From Streptomyces albicerus (GTDB taxonomy: Bacteria; Actinomycetota; Actinomycetes; Streptomycetales; Streptomycetaceae): DNA of 32,246 nt. A program made the position numbers and the translations under genes. This document shows positions 15,828 through 22,145 of the stretch, piece by piece. The first letter of the stretch is position 1; the number at the start of each line of letters is the position of its first letter. The DNA is taken from NCBI RefSeq assembly GCF_008905045.1, contig NZ_VWMY01000080.1:1-32246 (forward strand), read 5' to 3'. Below the pieces are notes generated by a model that had not been told where the DNA came from, searched no databases, and saw nothing but the letters and a program-made list of their open reading frames with translations.

Positions 15828-17033
15828 TCAGCCGTTGGAGAAGCGGCCGGCCTGGGCGAGGATCTGCTCCGGGTCGTCGGTCGGCGGGTAGATCCAGAGG
15901 GCGTTGATGTTCTGCTTGAGGGTCTTGGCCTCCGGCCCGGTCAGCGCGATCTTGCGGTCCCAGCCTTCCGTGAAGACGGCGCCGGCCGCACCGAGGTCCA
16001 GGCAGGTGGTGTAGGGGTCGGGGCTGAAGGGCAGCAGGGCGTTGCCCAGGAGGTCGGCCGCCACGTTGTGACCGGCGAACTTCCCCATCGGCAGGGCATG
16101 CTGGCAGGACTGCGTCGTGGTGTGCCCGTCCTCGGCGGGGGCGAGTGCGGTGTCGCCGGCCGCGTAGACGTCGGCCACTCCGATCACCCGCAGGTGTTCG
16201 TCCACACGCAGCCGCCCCAGTCGGTCGCGCTCCCCGGGGACCTGGGCGGTGAGGGGGCTCGCGGCCATACCGGCCGTCCACACGACGGTTGCCGCGGGGA
16301 TCACTTCGCCGTCCGAGAGGGTGACGTCCTGGCGGGTCACCGATGCCACGGTGTACCCGAGGCGTCGTTCGATCTTCAGTTCGTCGATCGCGTCGATGAT
16401 GGTGGGGCGCGGGCCCGGGCCGAGTTCCGGACCCACGACGTCGGCGCGGTCGACCAGAACCACCCGGACGTCTTCGGCTGCGCCCTCGCGGTCGGCGATC
16501 GCGTGCAGCCGTTCGCCCAGCGCGGTGGCGATCTCCAGACCGGTGAAGCCGGCACCGACCACGACGGCCGTGTAGCGGCCCAGGGACGGCGCCTGGCCGG
16601 GCAGCCGCCGCAGGTGGTGGTCGAGTGCGGCCGCCGTAGGGAGGGTGTCGACGTCGAAGATGTCCTGCGAGCCCGGGATGTCGGGCCGGACCAGCCGACT
16701 GCCCGTGGCCAGTACCAACTTGTCGTAGGCCAGGTCCAGTTCCTCACCATCGCGCCCAATGGCCCGTACGGTGTGCGCCTCGGTGTCGATCCCCGTGACG
16801 GTCGCTGTCACGCGACGTACGCCGATCGGGCCGAGAACGCGGTCGAGAGCGACCCGCATGCCGTCCGGGGCGTCCTCGTACAGGCGGGGGCGGATGACCA
16901 GGTCATCGCCGCCGCTGACCAGTGTCACCCGTAGTTCGTCGCCGGCGCCGCCTGCCTCACGGGCGGCGCGTACGACTCCTGCCGCGCTCCACACGCCTGC
17001 GAAGCCGCCGCCGATGATCAGGACATCCTTCAT
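15828..17033 (-). CDS. NAD(P)/FAD-dependent oxidoreductase, type II NADH dehydrogenase-like
   Basis: A 401-aa flavoprotein with two Rossmann folds: FAD-binding VLIIGGGFAGVWSA (4-17), NAD(P)H-binding AVVVGAGFTGLEIATAL (about 164-180) and the late FAD motif VYAAGDTALAP. It belongs to the NDH-2-like family that passes electrons from NAD(P)H to quinones or other acceptors without proton pumping. No C-terminal membrane helix is seen, so it may be peripheral. The ATG at 17033 has GGAGAAG 5 nt upstream. It is transcribed divergently from an Rrf2 regulator; its promoter (-35 TTGACA, -10 TAGTGT, 18-bp spacer) is filled by a palindrome, implying repression by that regulator in response to redox or nitrosative signals (inference). 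Confidence 0.92.
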   Translation of the reverse strand: MKDVLIIGGGFAGVWSAAGVVRAAREAGGAGDELRVTLVSGGDDLVIRPRLYEDAPDGMRVALDRVLGPIGVRRVTATVTGIDTEAHTVRAIGRDGEELDLAYDKLVLATGSRLVRPDIPGSQDIFDVDTLPTAAALDHHLRRLPGQAPSLGRYTAVVVGAGFTGLEIATALGERLHAIADREGAAEDVRVVLVDRADVVGPELGPGPRPTIIDAIDELKIERRLGYTVASVTRQDVTLSDGEVIPAATVVWTAGMAASPLTAQVPGERDRLGRLRVDEHLRVIGVADVYAAGDTALAPAEDGHTTTQSCQHALPMGKFAGHNVAADLLGNALLPFSPDPYTTCLDLGAAGAVFTEGWDRKIALTGPEAKTLKQNINALWIYPPTDDPEQILAQAGRFSNG

Positions 17034-17133
17034 GAACTTCTCCGTTTTCGAAGCCGAAGTGATGAGCCAGTGCTCCGTGAGCAGGGGCTGCCTGCTGCGG
17101 TGGCCTCCCACGGGGCCCGCACCACTTATTCTG

Positions 17134-17164
17134 GACACTACATATCCTGGATATTGAGTGTCAA
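17134..17164 (-). promoter_or_regulatory. NDH-2 gene promoter with embedded 29-bp operator
   Basis: On the minus strand -35 TTGACA (17164-17159) and -10 TAGTGT (17140-17135) are 18 bp apart. The plus strand from 17134 to 17162 reads GACACT-n2-ATATCC-n-GGATAT-n2-AGTGTC, an inverted repeat matching at 12 of 14 arm positions. A protein bound here would block RNA polymerase directly. The leader to the ATG at 17033 would be about 95 nt. Confidence 0.75.
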
Positions 17165-17186
17165 GATTTTTTTGGGCTTCGATCCT

Positions 17187-17201
17187 GGACATGTAATGTC
17201 C
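17187..17201 (+). promoter_or_regulatory. Second Rrf2 operator over the rrf2-gene -10
   Basis: GGACAT-GTA-ATGTCC, a perfect 6+3+6 palindrome. It overlaps TAATGT (17194-17199), which ends 7 nt before the regulator ATG at 17207 and suggests a leaderless transcript; TTGGGC (17172-17177) is a possible -35. The 15-mer resembles the two halves of the upstream operator (GGACAC-TAC-ATATCC and GGATAT-TGA-GTGTCA), giving three related sites. Confidence 0.6.
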
Positions 17202-17206
17202 GTAAT

Positions 17207-17674
17207 ATGCGAATGGCTAAAGGTGTCGAGTGGGCTCTGCACACACTGCTGAACCTGGACATGATCGGCGGCGGCCCGGTAGGCAGCGGCCAGCTTGCCG
17301 AGGCCCACGGCCTCTCGGCCTCCTACCTCAACAAGCAACTGCAGCAACTCGCCCGAGCCGGGCTCGTGGTCTCCGTGCCCGGGCCGCGCGGAGGATTCCG
17401 CCTGGCCAGACCCCTTGAGGCCATCACCCTCCTGGATGTGGTCGAGGCCATCGAGGGAAGCACCCAGCTCTTTCACTGCACCGAAATCCGCTGCTGCGGC
17501 AAGATCGGCGAACTGTCGCCGCCGCCGACAGATACATGTGCCGTCAACGCGGCCATGCGCCGGGCGGAAGAGGCGTGGCGCCAGGCCCTCGCCGCCCAGT
17601 GTCTTGCCGATATCAGGGGGGAGTTGGACCGCGTCCCGATGGTGCGGCAGGTAGTGCGCACGGTGCTGGAGTGA
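17207..17674 (+). CDS. Rrf2 family transcriptional regulator (IscR/NsrR/RsrR class)
   Basis: A 155-aa winged-helix regulator. The N-terminal MRMAKGVEWALHTLLNL and the recognition region GLSASYLNKQLQQLARAGLV (35-54) with the wing SVPGPRGGFRLAR (56-68) are classic Rrf2. The cluster-binding segment contains Cys91, Cys96, Cys97 and Cys111 (FHCTEIRCCG and TDTCAVN), so an Fe-S cluster is likely, but the third interval is longer than the usual Cx5Cx5-7C of IscR/NsrR. It is divergent from the NDH-2-like gene, and palindromes lie over both promoters, so autoregulation plus control of the flavoenzyme is expected. ATG 17207 fits a leaderless start; ATG 17213 is an alternative. Confidence 0.92.
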   Translation: MRMAKGVEWALHTLLNLDMIGGGPVGSGQLAEAHGLSASYLNKQLQQLARAGLVVSVPGPRGGFRLARPLEAITLLDVVEAIEGSTQLFHCTEIRCCGKIGELSPPPTDTCAVNAAMRRAEEAWRQALAAQCLADIRGELDRVPMVRQVVRTVLE

Positions 17675-17681
17675 GCGGCGT

Positions 17682-17709
17682 GGAGGCACCGGCCCTTGTC
17701 GCAGCCTCC
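17682..17709. terminator. Possible bidirectional terminator hairpin
   Basis: GGAGGC (17682-17687) and GCCTCC (17704-17709) form 6-bp arms with a 16-nt loop in the 59-bp convergent gap between the rrf2-type gene and the alpha/beta hydrolase. Weak but well placed. Confidence 0.3.
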
Positions 17710-17733
17710 GGGACCACTCGCCTCACCGCGCGC

Positions 17734-18477
17734 CTACTTGGGCCGACTCCAGTGCGCCTCAAGGGCCGTGGCGACCTCGGCCGGCTTCTGCAGCACGGTC
17801 CAGTGGTTGCAGTCGAGCCTCAGTACCTGGGACGCCCGCATGGCGGGGCCGAGCTTTTCGCCGAACTCGATCGGGACGGCAGGGTCGAGCGCTCCCCAGA
17901 ACACCAGGGCCGGCGCGGACACGTTCGCCAGGGCCGGCTCCCACTCCGCCCCCACGGTGACCGCGGAGCGGTAGAGCTTGAGGATGCTGCTCTTCATCGG
18001 TCTGTCCACATGACTGACCATCTCCTCGGCCGGCTCGGCAGGGACGTCGAAGCCGACCATCAGGTCGTTGGCGAAGGACTTGGGCTCCAGCTCGTTCATG
18101 AACCGGTCGCCCTCGACCTGGTCCTGCCAGATCTTGGCCAGGGGATGCCAGACGTACTCGGCACTGATCGGACCGTTGCCGCCCGCCCAGGTTCGGACCA
18201 GGTCGGGACGCAGGGAAGCGATGCGGGCGGTGAAGATGCAGCCCCAGTCGTGGCCGACCAGGTCCACCGGCTCGCCGACCTGCTCCAGCCGATCGATGAG
18301 CCAGTCGACGTACTCCTCCTTGGTGGAGCCGAAGCCGGACGGCAGCGCTGCTCCGAAGCCGGGCAGGTCCCAGGCCTCCACGTCACCGCGGGTCAGATGC
18401 TGGCGAACGCCGTCCCATACGCGATGGGTGTCAGGGACGCCGTGGATCAAGATTGCTGGCACGGTCGGGTCCTTCAC
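17734..18477 (-). CDS. Alpha/beta hydrolase (haloalkane dehalogenase/epoxide hydrolase-like)
   Basis: A 247-aa alpha/beta hydrolase. The oxyanion strand AILIHGVPDTHRVWDGV is at 8-24, the nucleophile elbow is VGHDWGC with Asp77 rather than Ser, the acid is Asp198 in WGALDPAVP and the base is His225 in DCNHW. An Asp nucleophile points to dehalogenase or epoxide-hydrolase chemistry on small organics. The GTG at 18477 is chosen because homologues known to me begin close to this strand and nothing upstream looks coding; the ribosome-binding site is weak. A promoter about 170 nt upstream is overlapped by a palindrome next to the divergent XRE/MmyB regulator, a pairing often seen where MmyB-type regulators control a neighbouring hydrolase or dehydrogenase. 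Confidence 0.88.
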   Translation of the reverse strand: MKDPTVPAILIHGVPDTHRVWDGVRQHLTRGDVEAWDLPGFGAALPSGFGSTKEEYVDWLIDRLEQVGEPVDLVGHDWGCIFTARIASLRPDLVRTWAGGNGPISAEYVWHPLAKIWQDQVEGDRFMNELEPKSFANDLMVGFDVPAEPAEEMVSHVDRPMKSSILKLYRSAVTVGAEWEPALANVSAPALVFWGALDPAVPIEFGEKLGPAMRASQVLRLDCNHWTVLQKPAEVATALEAHWSRPK

Positions 18478-18650
18478 GGTAGAGGTCTCTGGGCAGAGAC
18501 GAAACGACTGGCTCCTGGTGCCGCAGCCGCGCACATCCGTGGAAACAGAAAAAGGAAATCCAGCGACACAGCGGCGTCGCGGCATGTGGCGTCCGGCCCG
18601 ACGCCGGCAACACCGCGGATATGCAACCATGTATCCAGGAGGGCACAACG

Positions 18651-18684
18651 AACATACCGTGTGAGACAACACCTTGTCACACGG
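18651..18684 (-). promoter_or_regulatory. Alpha/beta hydrolase promoter with MmyB-type operator palindrome
   Basis: In the 340-bp divergent gap (18478-18817). On the minus strand -35 GTGACA (18680-18675) and -10 TATGTT (18656-18651) are 18 bp apart. CCGTGTGA (18657-18664) and TCACACGG (18677-18684) are perfect 8-bp arms around 12 nt and cover the spacer and -35. With a 2-nt bulge the symmetry extends to CCGTGTGA(GA)CAA/TTGTCACACGG. The remainder of the gap shows no further clear signal; the long leader toward 18477 is apparently non-coding. Confidence 0.6.
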
Positions 18685-18817
18685 GTCGTGATTGCCCTGG
18701 GCCCGGTCGGCCACCTCCGTCGGCCGGCAGCCGTTGGCATGCTCTGGTTCACGCTCGCGGCTGTCCGGCAGCCGGTGCCTCAGGAAGTTCTTCCTTGGAC
18801 GAACAGGACAAGCACCA

Positions 18818-19687
18818 GTGAACAGAGCCGAATTGGCGGCCTTCCTCAGAACACGGCGCGAGGCCCTTCAGCCTGAGGACGTCGGACTGCCACGCGGACG
18901 GCGCCGACGGACCGGCGGACTGCGTCGGGAGGAAGTCGCCGCCCTGAGCGACATGTCGGTCGACTACTACAGCAGGATCGAACAACCGCGAGGGCCCAAT
19001 CCTTCGGAACAGATGCTTGCCGCCATCGCCCGTGGTCTGCGTCTGTCCCTCGAGGAGAGGGATTATCTGTTCCAGCTCGCCGGTCACGCCGTTCCCCAGC
19101 GAGTGCGGCTCGACGATCACATCAGCCCCGGGATGATGCGCATCCTCGACCGGCTCGAAGACACTCCCGCCCAGGTGGTCAACCACCTGGGCGAGACGCT
19201 GAAGCAGACGCCCATGGCAGTCGAGCTGTTGGGTGACGAGACCGCTTTCACCGGACGGGCCCGCAGTCTGCATTACCGGTGGTTCACCGATCCCGCCACC
19301 CGGCTGATCCATCCCGAGAGCGACCACGCCGAACAGAGCCGCCTGCTGGTGGCAGATCTCCATGGCGCGTATGCGCGGGACGGCAGTGACTCGCGCACCG
19401 CCGACCTCGTCGCGGCCCTGCAGGAAGCCAGCCCTGAATTCGCCGCGCTCTGGCGCGAACACCCGGTCCTCGGACCGTACTGTGCGCCCGTCCGCCTCCG
19501 GCACCCGAAGCTGGGGCCGTTGGAGCTGCACTGCCAGACGCTCGTCGACCCCGACCAGTCGCAGCGACTGCAGGTGTTCACCGCGGCACCGGGCACGGAG
19601 AGCCATGCGAGCCTTCAGCTCCTGTCCGTCCTCGGCAACGCACAGCCGAGATCAGCAGCCGCGGAAGCCGGACTCGGCCGGTCATGA
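18818..19687 (+). CDS. XRE-family regulator with MmyB-like ligand-binding domain
   Basis: A 289-aa regulator of the large Streptomyces MmyB-like group. The N-terminal helix-turn-helix (about 5-80) contains RRRRTGGLRREEVAALSDMSVDYYSRIEQPRG, shown here in its conserved order (TGGLRREEVA, then YYSRIEQ), and LSLEERDYLFQLAG. The C-terminal PAS-like MmyB domain runs from about residue 105 (ILDRLEDTPAQVVNHLGETL) to near 270; in relatives it binds fatty-acid-like ligands. GTG 18818 begins directly before the first helix (NRAELAAFLRTRRE); no strong ribosome-binding site is present. Divergent from the alpha/beta hydrolase, whose promoter carries a palindrome likely to be its operator. Confidence 0.92.
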   Translation: MNRAELAAFLRTRREALQPEDVGLPRGRRRRTGGLRREEVAALSDMSVDYYSRIEQPRGPNPSEQMLAAIARGLRLSLEERDYLFQLAGHAVPQRVRLDDHISPGMMRILDRLEDTPAQVVNHLGETLKQTPMAVELLGDETAFTGRARSLHYRWFTDPATRLIHPESDHAEQSRLLVADLHGAYARDGSDSRTADLVAALQEASPEFAALWREHPVLGPYCAPVRLRHPKLGPLELHCQTLVDPDQSQRLQVFTAAPGTESHASLQLLSVLGNAQPRSAAAEAGLGRS

Positions 19688-19705
19688 GGCCGAGCACCTA
19701 TCGGG

Positions 19706-20320
19706 TCATGGGTGAGCCATGGCGACGGGCTGGGACGGCGCCGCGTAGTCCGGGACGGCCAGACCGTCGACAAACAGGTGAAGCAGACGCGGCTCCATCT
19801 CGTCCGCAACCTGCCAGGTGACCCCTGGCAGCGGCCGGCCGAGCTGGGCCATCACTGCCAGCACCTCCCCCGCGCTCACATCGTTGCGCACCTGCCCTGC
19901 CCGCTGAGCCCGCCCGAGAGGTCGCCTTATCGCGGCCACCACGCGGGCTCGTGCGCTGTCAGCGGCCTGGCCCGGCAGGCCGAACAGGGCAGCCGGCCGC
20001 TCACGGGCCACCACCTGCAAAAAGCCCCGCAACTCCATGAAGGGATCACTACCGGGCACCTGTGATTCCGCAGCCGACACCGCGGTGGCAATACTGTCCG
20101 CGACGTCGGCCAACAACTCCTCACGGCCGTCGTAGTGCCGGTACAGCGTCGCATTGCTGACACCTGCCAGACGGGCGATGCGGTCCAGCGACACGTCTGG
20201 TCCCAGTTGAGCGAACAGGTCCCTGGCGGCCGCAAGAATCCGGCAGCGATTGCGCACCGCGTCCGCCCGAGCCCCACGGCGGCGCATGCCGCACCCCGGC
20301 TGCACCCTGTCCGCCACCAT
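19706..20320 (-). CDS. TetR family transcriptional regulator
   Basis: A 204-aa TetR regulator (from ATG 20320). The DNA-binding domain shows RILAAARDLFAQLGPDVSLDRIARLAGVSNATLYRHYDGREELL in its usual order, the recognition helix being NATLYRHYDGREELL. The C-terminal part (GFLQVVARERPAALFGLPG onward) matches the SbtR-like C-terminal domain pattern found next to NAD(P)-dependent oxidoreductases, from memory. ATG 20320 is preceded by GGTGGAG at 6 nt spacing; the alternative ATG 20287 would start nearer the first helix but has a poor site. It converges on the XRE gene with an 18-bp gap. No palindrome was found upstream, and its target is not evident in the window. Confidence 0.88.
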   Translation of the reverse strand: MVADRVQPGCGMRRRGARADAVRNRCRILAAARDLFAQLGPDVSLDRIARLAGVSNATLYRHYDGREELLADVADSIATAVSAAESQVPGSDPFMELRGFLQVVARERPAALFGLPGQAADSARARVVAAIRRPLGRAQRAGQVRNDVSAGEVLAVMAQLGRPLPGVTWQVADEMEPRLLHLFVDGLAVPDYAAPSQPVAMAHP

Positions 20321-20492
20321 GACCAACTCCACCCGCTCGCCGACGCAATGAGGTCGGCGCCGACCCAAACCGGCACGCCGGTGTCGTCGCCCGGACCTCA
20401 GCAGGCCGGAATCCGCCCCTGCCCAACGAATGACCGGGTGACCGCAGGAGCCGTGACACTGCCGCCGGCGGTCTCGGCGAAGTCCGGCGCGG

Positions 20493-20553
20493 CCCGCGCC
20501 CCGTAAGGGGCGCGGGGCTGCGACATTTACGGCTCCGCCGCGTGGGCGCGACC
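20493..20553 (+). repeat. Streptomyces dispersed intergenic hairpin repeat (truncated)
   Basis: CCCGCGCCCC-GTAA-GGGGCGCGGG (20493-20516) is a perfect 10-bp stem with a 4-nt loop, followed by GGCTGCGACATTTACGG and CTCCGCCGCGTGGGCGCGACC. This wording matches, from memory, a repeat scattered through Streptomyces intergenic regions (hairpin, then CGGCTCCGCCGCGTGG...GCGCGACC). Here the expected continuation after GCGCGACC is missing and coding-like sequence of a truncated gene begins. Confidence 0.55.
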
Positions 20554-20557
20554 GCGG

Positions 20558-20800
20558 GACAACGCCGATGTGGCCGCGATGGCCCGAATGGCCGGCAGCC
20601 CAGAAGATCTGGAAACTCTGGACGCCTACTGCGTCACCGGATCCCTGCGCCGGGCCGTCGGCCTTCTCCACCTGCACCACAGCAGCGTCGCCCGCCGACT
20701 CGAACAGACCGGAATGACCCTGGGCATCGAACTCACCGAGCCCACCGGACTGATACGGGCCACGCTCGCCCTCACCGCATGGCGGCTGCTCAACGACTGA
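20558..20800 (+). pseudogene. C-terminal remnant of a PucR/CdaR-type helix-turn-helix regulator
   Basis: The frame from about 20558 encodes DVAAMARMAGSPEDLETLDAYCVTG, SLRRAVGLLHLHHSSVARRLEQ and a TAWRLLND end, divided here for length. This is the C-terminal PucR-type helix-turn-helix (LHHSSVARRLE is the recognition part) that normally ends a 250-400 residue regulator. The frame runs back without homology into a dispersed repeat and stops at TAA 20504. A 76-residue product could start at GTG 20570 but lacks any ribosome-binding site. Most likely the 5' part of the gene was lost and replaced by the repeat. A free-standing small HTH protein is the less likely alternative. Confidence 0.65.
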
Positions 20801-20866
20801 CGAAGATCTGCCTCGTCTGAACCCGAGCTGATCGGTGCCCGACGCCGAGCTCACCGGCACAGGCGC

Positions 20867-21232
20867 TCACCCCACCACCTCGTCCTCGTCTTCGTCGCCC
20901 ACCGTCACGTGTGCGCCGACGCCGTCGGCAACGGCCGCTGACAGCAGGGCCGGCACCAGTCCGGGGAACCGGGCCTCAAGGCTGTCGCGGCGCAAGGTCA
21001 CAAAGCAGCGGGTGCCTTCCTGGCGAGTCTGCGTGACACCCGCCTCACGCAGCACCTTGAGGTGATGGCTCAGGGTGGACTTGGCGACCGGGGCCCGCAA
21101 CTCCCCCCACCCGCGCTCGGCGCCGTCGGACAAGACCCGGACGATACCGAGCCGCGTCGGGTCACTGAGCGCGCCAAGCAGGCGCGGCAAGGTCATCTCA
21201 CCTGCGGAAGGGGGTGACGAGAGGGCCGGCAT
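20867..21232 (-). CDS. ArsR/SmtB family transcriptional regulator
   Basis: A 121-aa winged-helix repressor. LLGALSDPTRLGIVRVLSDG (18-37) is the typical ArsR first helix pair, and VAKSTLSHHLKVLREAGVTQT (49-69) the recognition helix. No Cys pair of the metal-sensing type (ELCVCDL) is present, so it is probably a non-metal sensor. The acidic tail (GDEDEDE) is unusual but common in Streptomyces. ATG 21232 is supported by TAGTCT ending 7 nt upstream (leaderless); the internal ATG 21196 is an alternative. The operator TGTTC-N10-GAACA lies between the -35 and -10 positions, and the same composite site occurs before the SDR gene at 22146. Confidence 0.92.
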   Translation of the reverse strand: MPALSSPPSAGEMTLPRLLGALSDPTRLGIVRVLSDGAERGWGELRAPVAKSTLSHHLKVLREAGVTQTRQEGTRCFVTLRRDSLEARFPGLVPALLSAAVADGVGAHVTVGDEDEDEVVG

Positions 21233-21239
21233 GGGAACG

Positions 21240-21273
21240 AGACTACCCCTTTGTTCGGTACCTGGCGAACATC
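21240..21273 (-). promoter_or_regulatory. arsR leaderless promoter and operator
   Basis: Plus-strand CTTTGTTC-N9-CGAACATC at 21249-21273, containing the inverted repeat TGTTCG-N8-CGAACA (21252-21271). On the minus strand -10 TAGTCT (21245-21240) ends 7 nt before the ATG at 21232; the weak -35 would lie at the far edge of the operator. Binding would block arsR transcription. The same bipartite motif recurs at 22106-22130. Confidence 0.65.
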
Positions 21274-21311
21274 AGAATCCAGACCACTGAGACGCACGTC
21301 ACACCCGGCTT

Positions 21312-21349
21312 CCTGTCACACATTGTCAGGTCAACCCGGTCAGTAGTGT
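21312..21349 (+). promoter_or_regulatory. Possible ahpD promoter with near-palindrome
   Basis: TTGTCA (21323-21328) and TAGTGT (21344-21349) are -35/-10-like but only 15 bp apart. CCTGTCA-N5-TGTCAGG (21312-21330) is an inverted repeat with one mismatch over the -35, distinct from the arsR operator. An AAGGAG ribosome-binding site precedes GTG 21379. Confidence 0.3.
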
Positions 21350-21378
21350 GTATCCGCAACACGGGCAAGGAGATCACC

Positions 21379-21852
21379 GTGGAATCGCGTCTCAACTACT
21401 TCGGCCACCCCTTCGCGGGAAAGGTGCTGAAGCACATCAACTCGGCCAGCAAGGTGGTTTCGGACTCAACGCTGCCGACCACGGTCCAGGAACTGGTGAA
21501 GATTCGCTCCAGCCAGATCAACGGCTGCGGCTTCTGCACCGACATGCACACCAAGGATGCCGCGCACGCCGGGGAGACCGCGCAGCGCCTCAACCTGGTC
21601 GCGGCGTGGCGGGAGGCCACGGTCTTCACCGAAGCCGAGCGCGCCGCCCTGGAGCTGACGGAGCAGGGCACCCGCATCGCCGACGCGGCCGGCGGGGTCA
21701 GCGATGAGGCCTGGGCGAACGCCGTCAAACACTTCGACGAGGAGCAGCTCATCGCCCTGATCTCGCAGATCGCCGTGATCAACGCCTACAACCGCATCAA
21801 CGTCATCAACCAGCAGCCCGCCGGGAGCTACCAGCCTGGCCAGTTCGGCTAG
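21379..21852 (+). CDS. AhpD-like alkylhydroperoxidase / carboxymuconolactone decarboxylase family protein
   Basis: A 157-aa CMD-fold protein. The peroxidase motif VKIRSSQINGCGFCTDMHTKDA (40-61) has the redox pair Cys50-x-x-Cys53 and the proton-relay His57, as in AhpD-type enzymes that reduce hydroperoxides. The spacing LTEQGTR and QIAVINAYNRINV later is typical of the single-domain Streptomyces subgroup. GTG 21379 with AAGGAG at 7 nt is clearly the start; the frame upstream to 21214 has no site and reads through the arsR operator. It is divergent from arsR with 146 bp between starts and is followed by a strong terminator. Physiological reductant unknown. Confidence 0.92.
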   Translation: MESRLNYFGHPFAGKVLKHINSASKVVSDSTLPTTVQELVKIRSSQINGCGFCTDMHTKDAAHAGETAQRLNLVAAWREATVFTEAERAALELTEQGTRIADAAGGVSDEAWANAVKHFDEEQLIALISQIAVINAYNRINVINQQPAGSYQPGQFG

Positions 21853-21880
21853 CCGACAACTGCCGGGCCGGGCACGCACG

Positions 21881-21922
21881 GTCCGTCTCCGCGTCGCCCC
21901 GACCTACGGCGCGGAGACGGAC
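21881..21922 (+). terminator. Long-stem terminator after the ahpD-like gene
   Basis: GTCCGTCTCCGCG (21881-21893) and CGCGGAGACGGAC (21910-21922) are perfect 13-bp arms around 16 nt, starting 28 bp after the stop. A short palindrome AAACCGGTTT follows at 21932-21941. Confidence 0.65.
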
Positions 21923-22105
21923 TACCGGCGTAAACCGGTTTGGCCGAACCGTGCGGCCGACTCCGCCGCCCCGGCGCTGAGACTGCGATGATCAGGCTCC
22001 GGCCATGCCAGGTGCCGCGCAGCCCCGTCGCGCCCAATACCCGGAACGACGCCTTCCAGCGCGTAACACATCTTCTCACACGATGGCACACGCAGACCTC
22101 TGGTA

Positions 22106-22138
22106 CTTTGTTCTATGTCCTACGAACATCGAACAAAG
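22106..22138 (+). promoter_or_regulatory. ArsR-type operator before the SDR gene
   Basis: CTTTGTTC (22106-22113), 9 nt, CGAACATC (22123-22130): identical in both 8-bp blocks and in spacing to the arsR operator at 21249-21273. Here a further GAACAAAG (22131-22138) adds a perfect CTTTGTTC...GAACAAAG inverted repeat. It lies 7 nt before GTG 22146 and runs into the ribosome-binding site, so bound protein would block transcription or translation start. TACTTT (22104-22109) is a possible -10. Confidence 0.65.
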
Positions 22139-22145
22139 GAAGCCC

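Noticed and set aside
20542..20820. A 92-codon frame overlapping the PucR-type remnant
   Set aside because: It is an out-of-phase reading of the conserved helix-turn-helix frame at 20570-20800, and its translation has no recognisable features.
21214..21378. N-terminal extension of the AhpD-like protein
   Set aside because: The region holds the arsR operator and a promoter-like sequence; AAGGAG before GTG 21379 and the family length support the shorter form.
22005..22145. N-terminal extension of the SDR to an earlier in-frame start
   Set aside because: The extension would contain the ArsR-type operator, and the conserved SDR domain begins right after GTG 22146.
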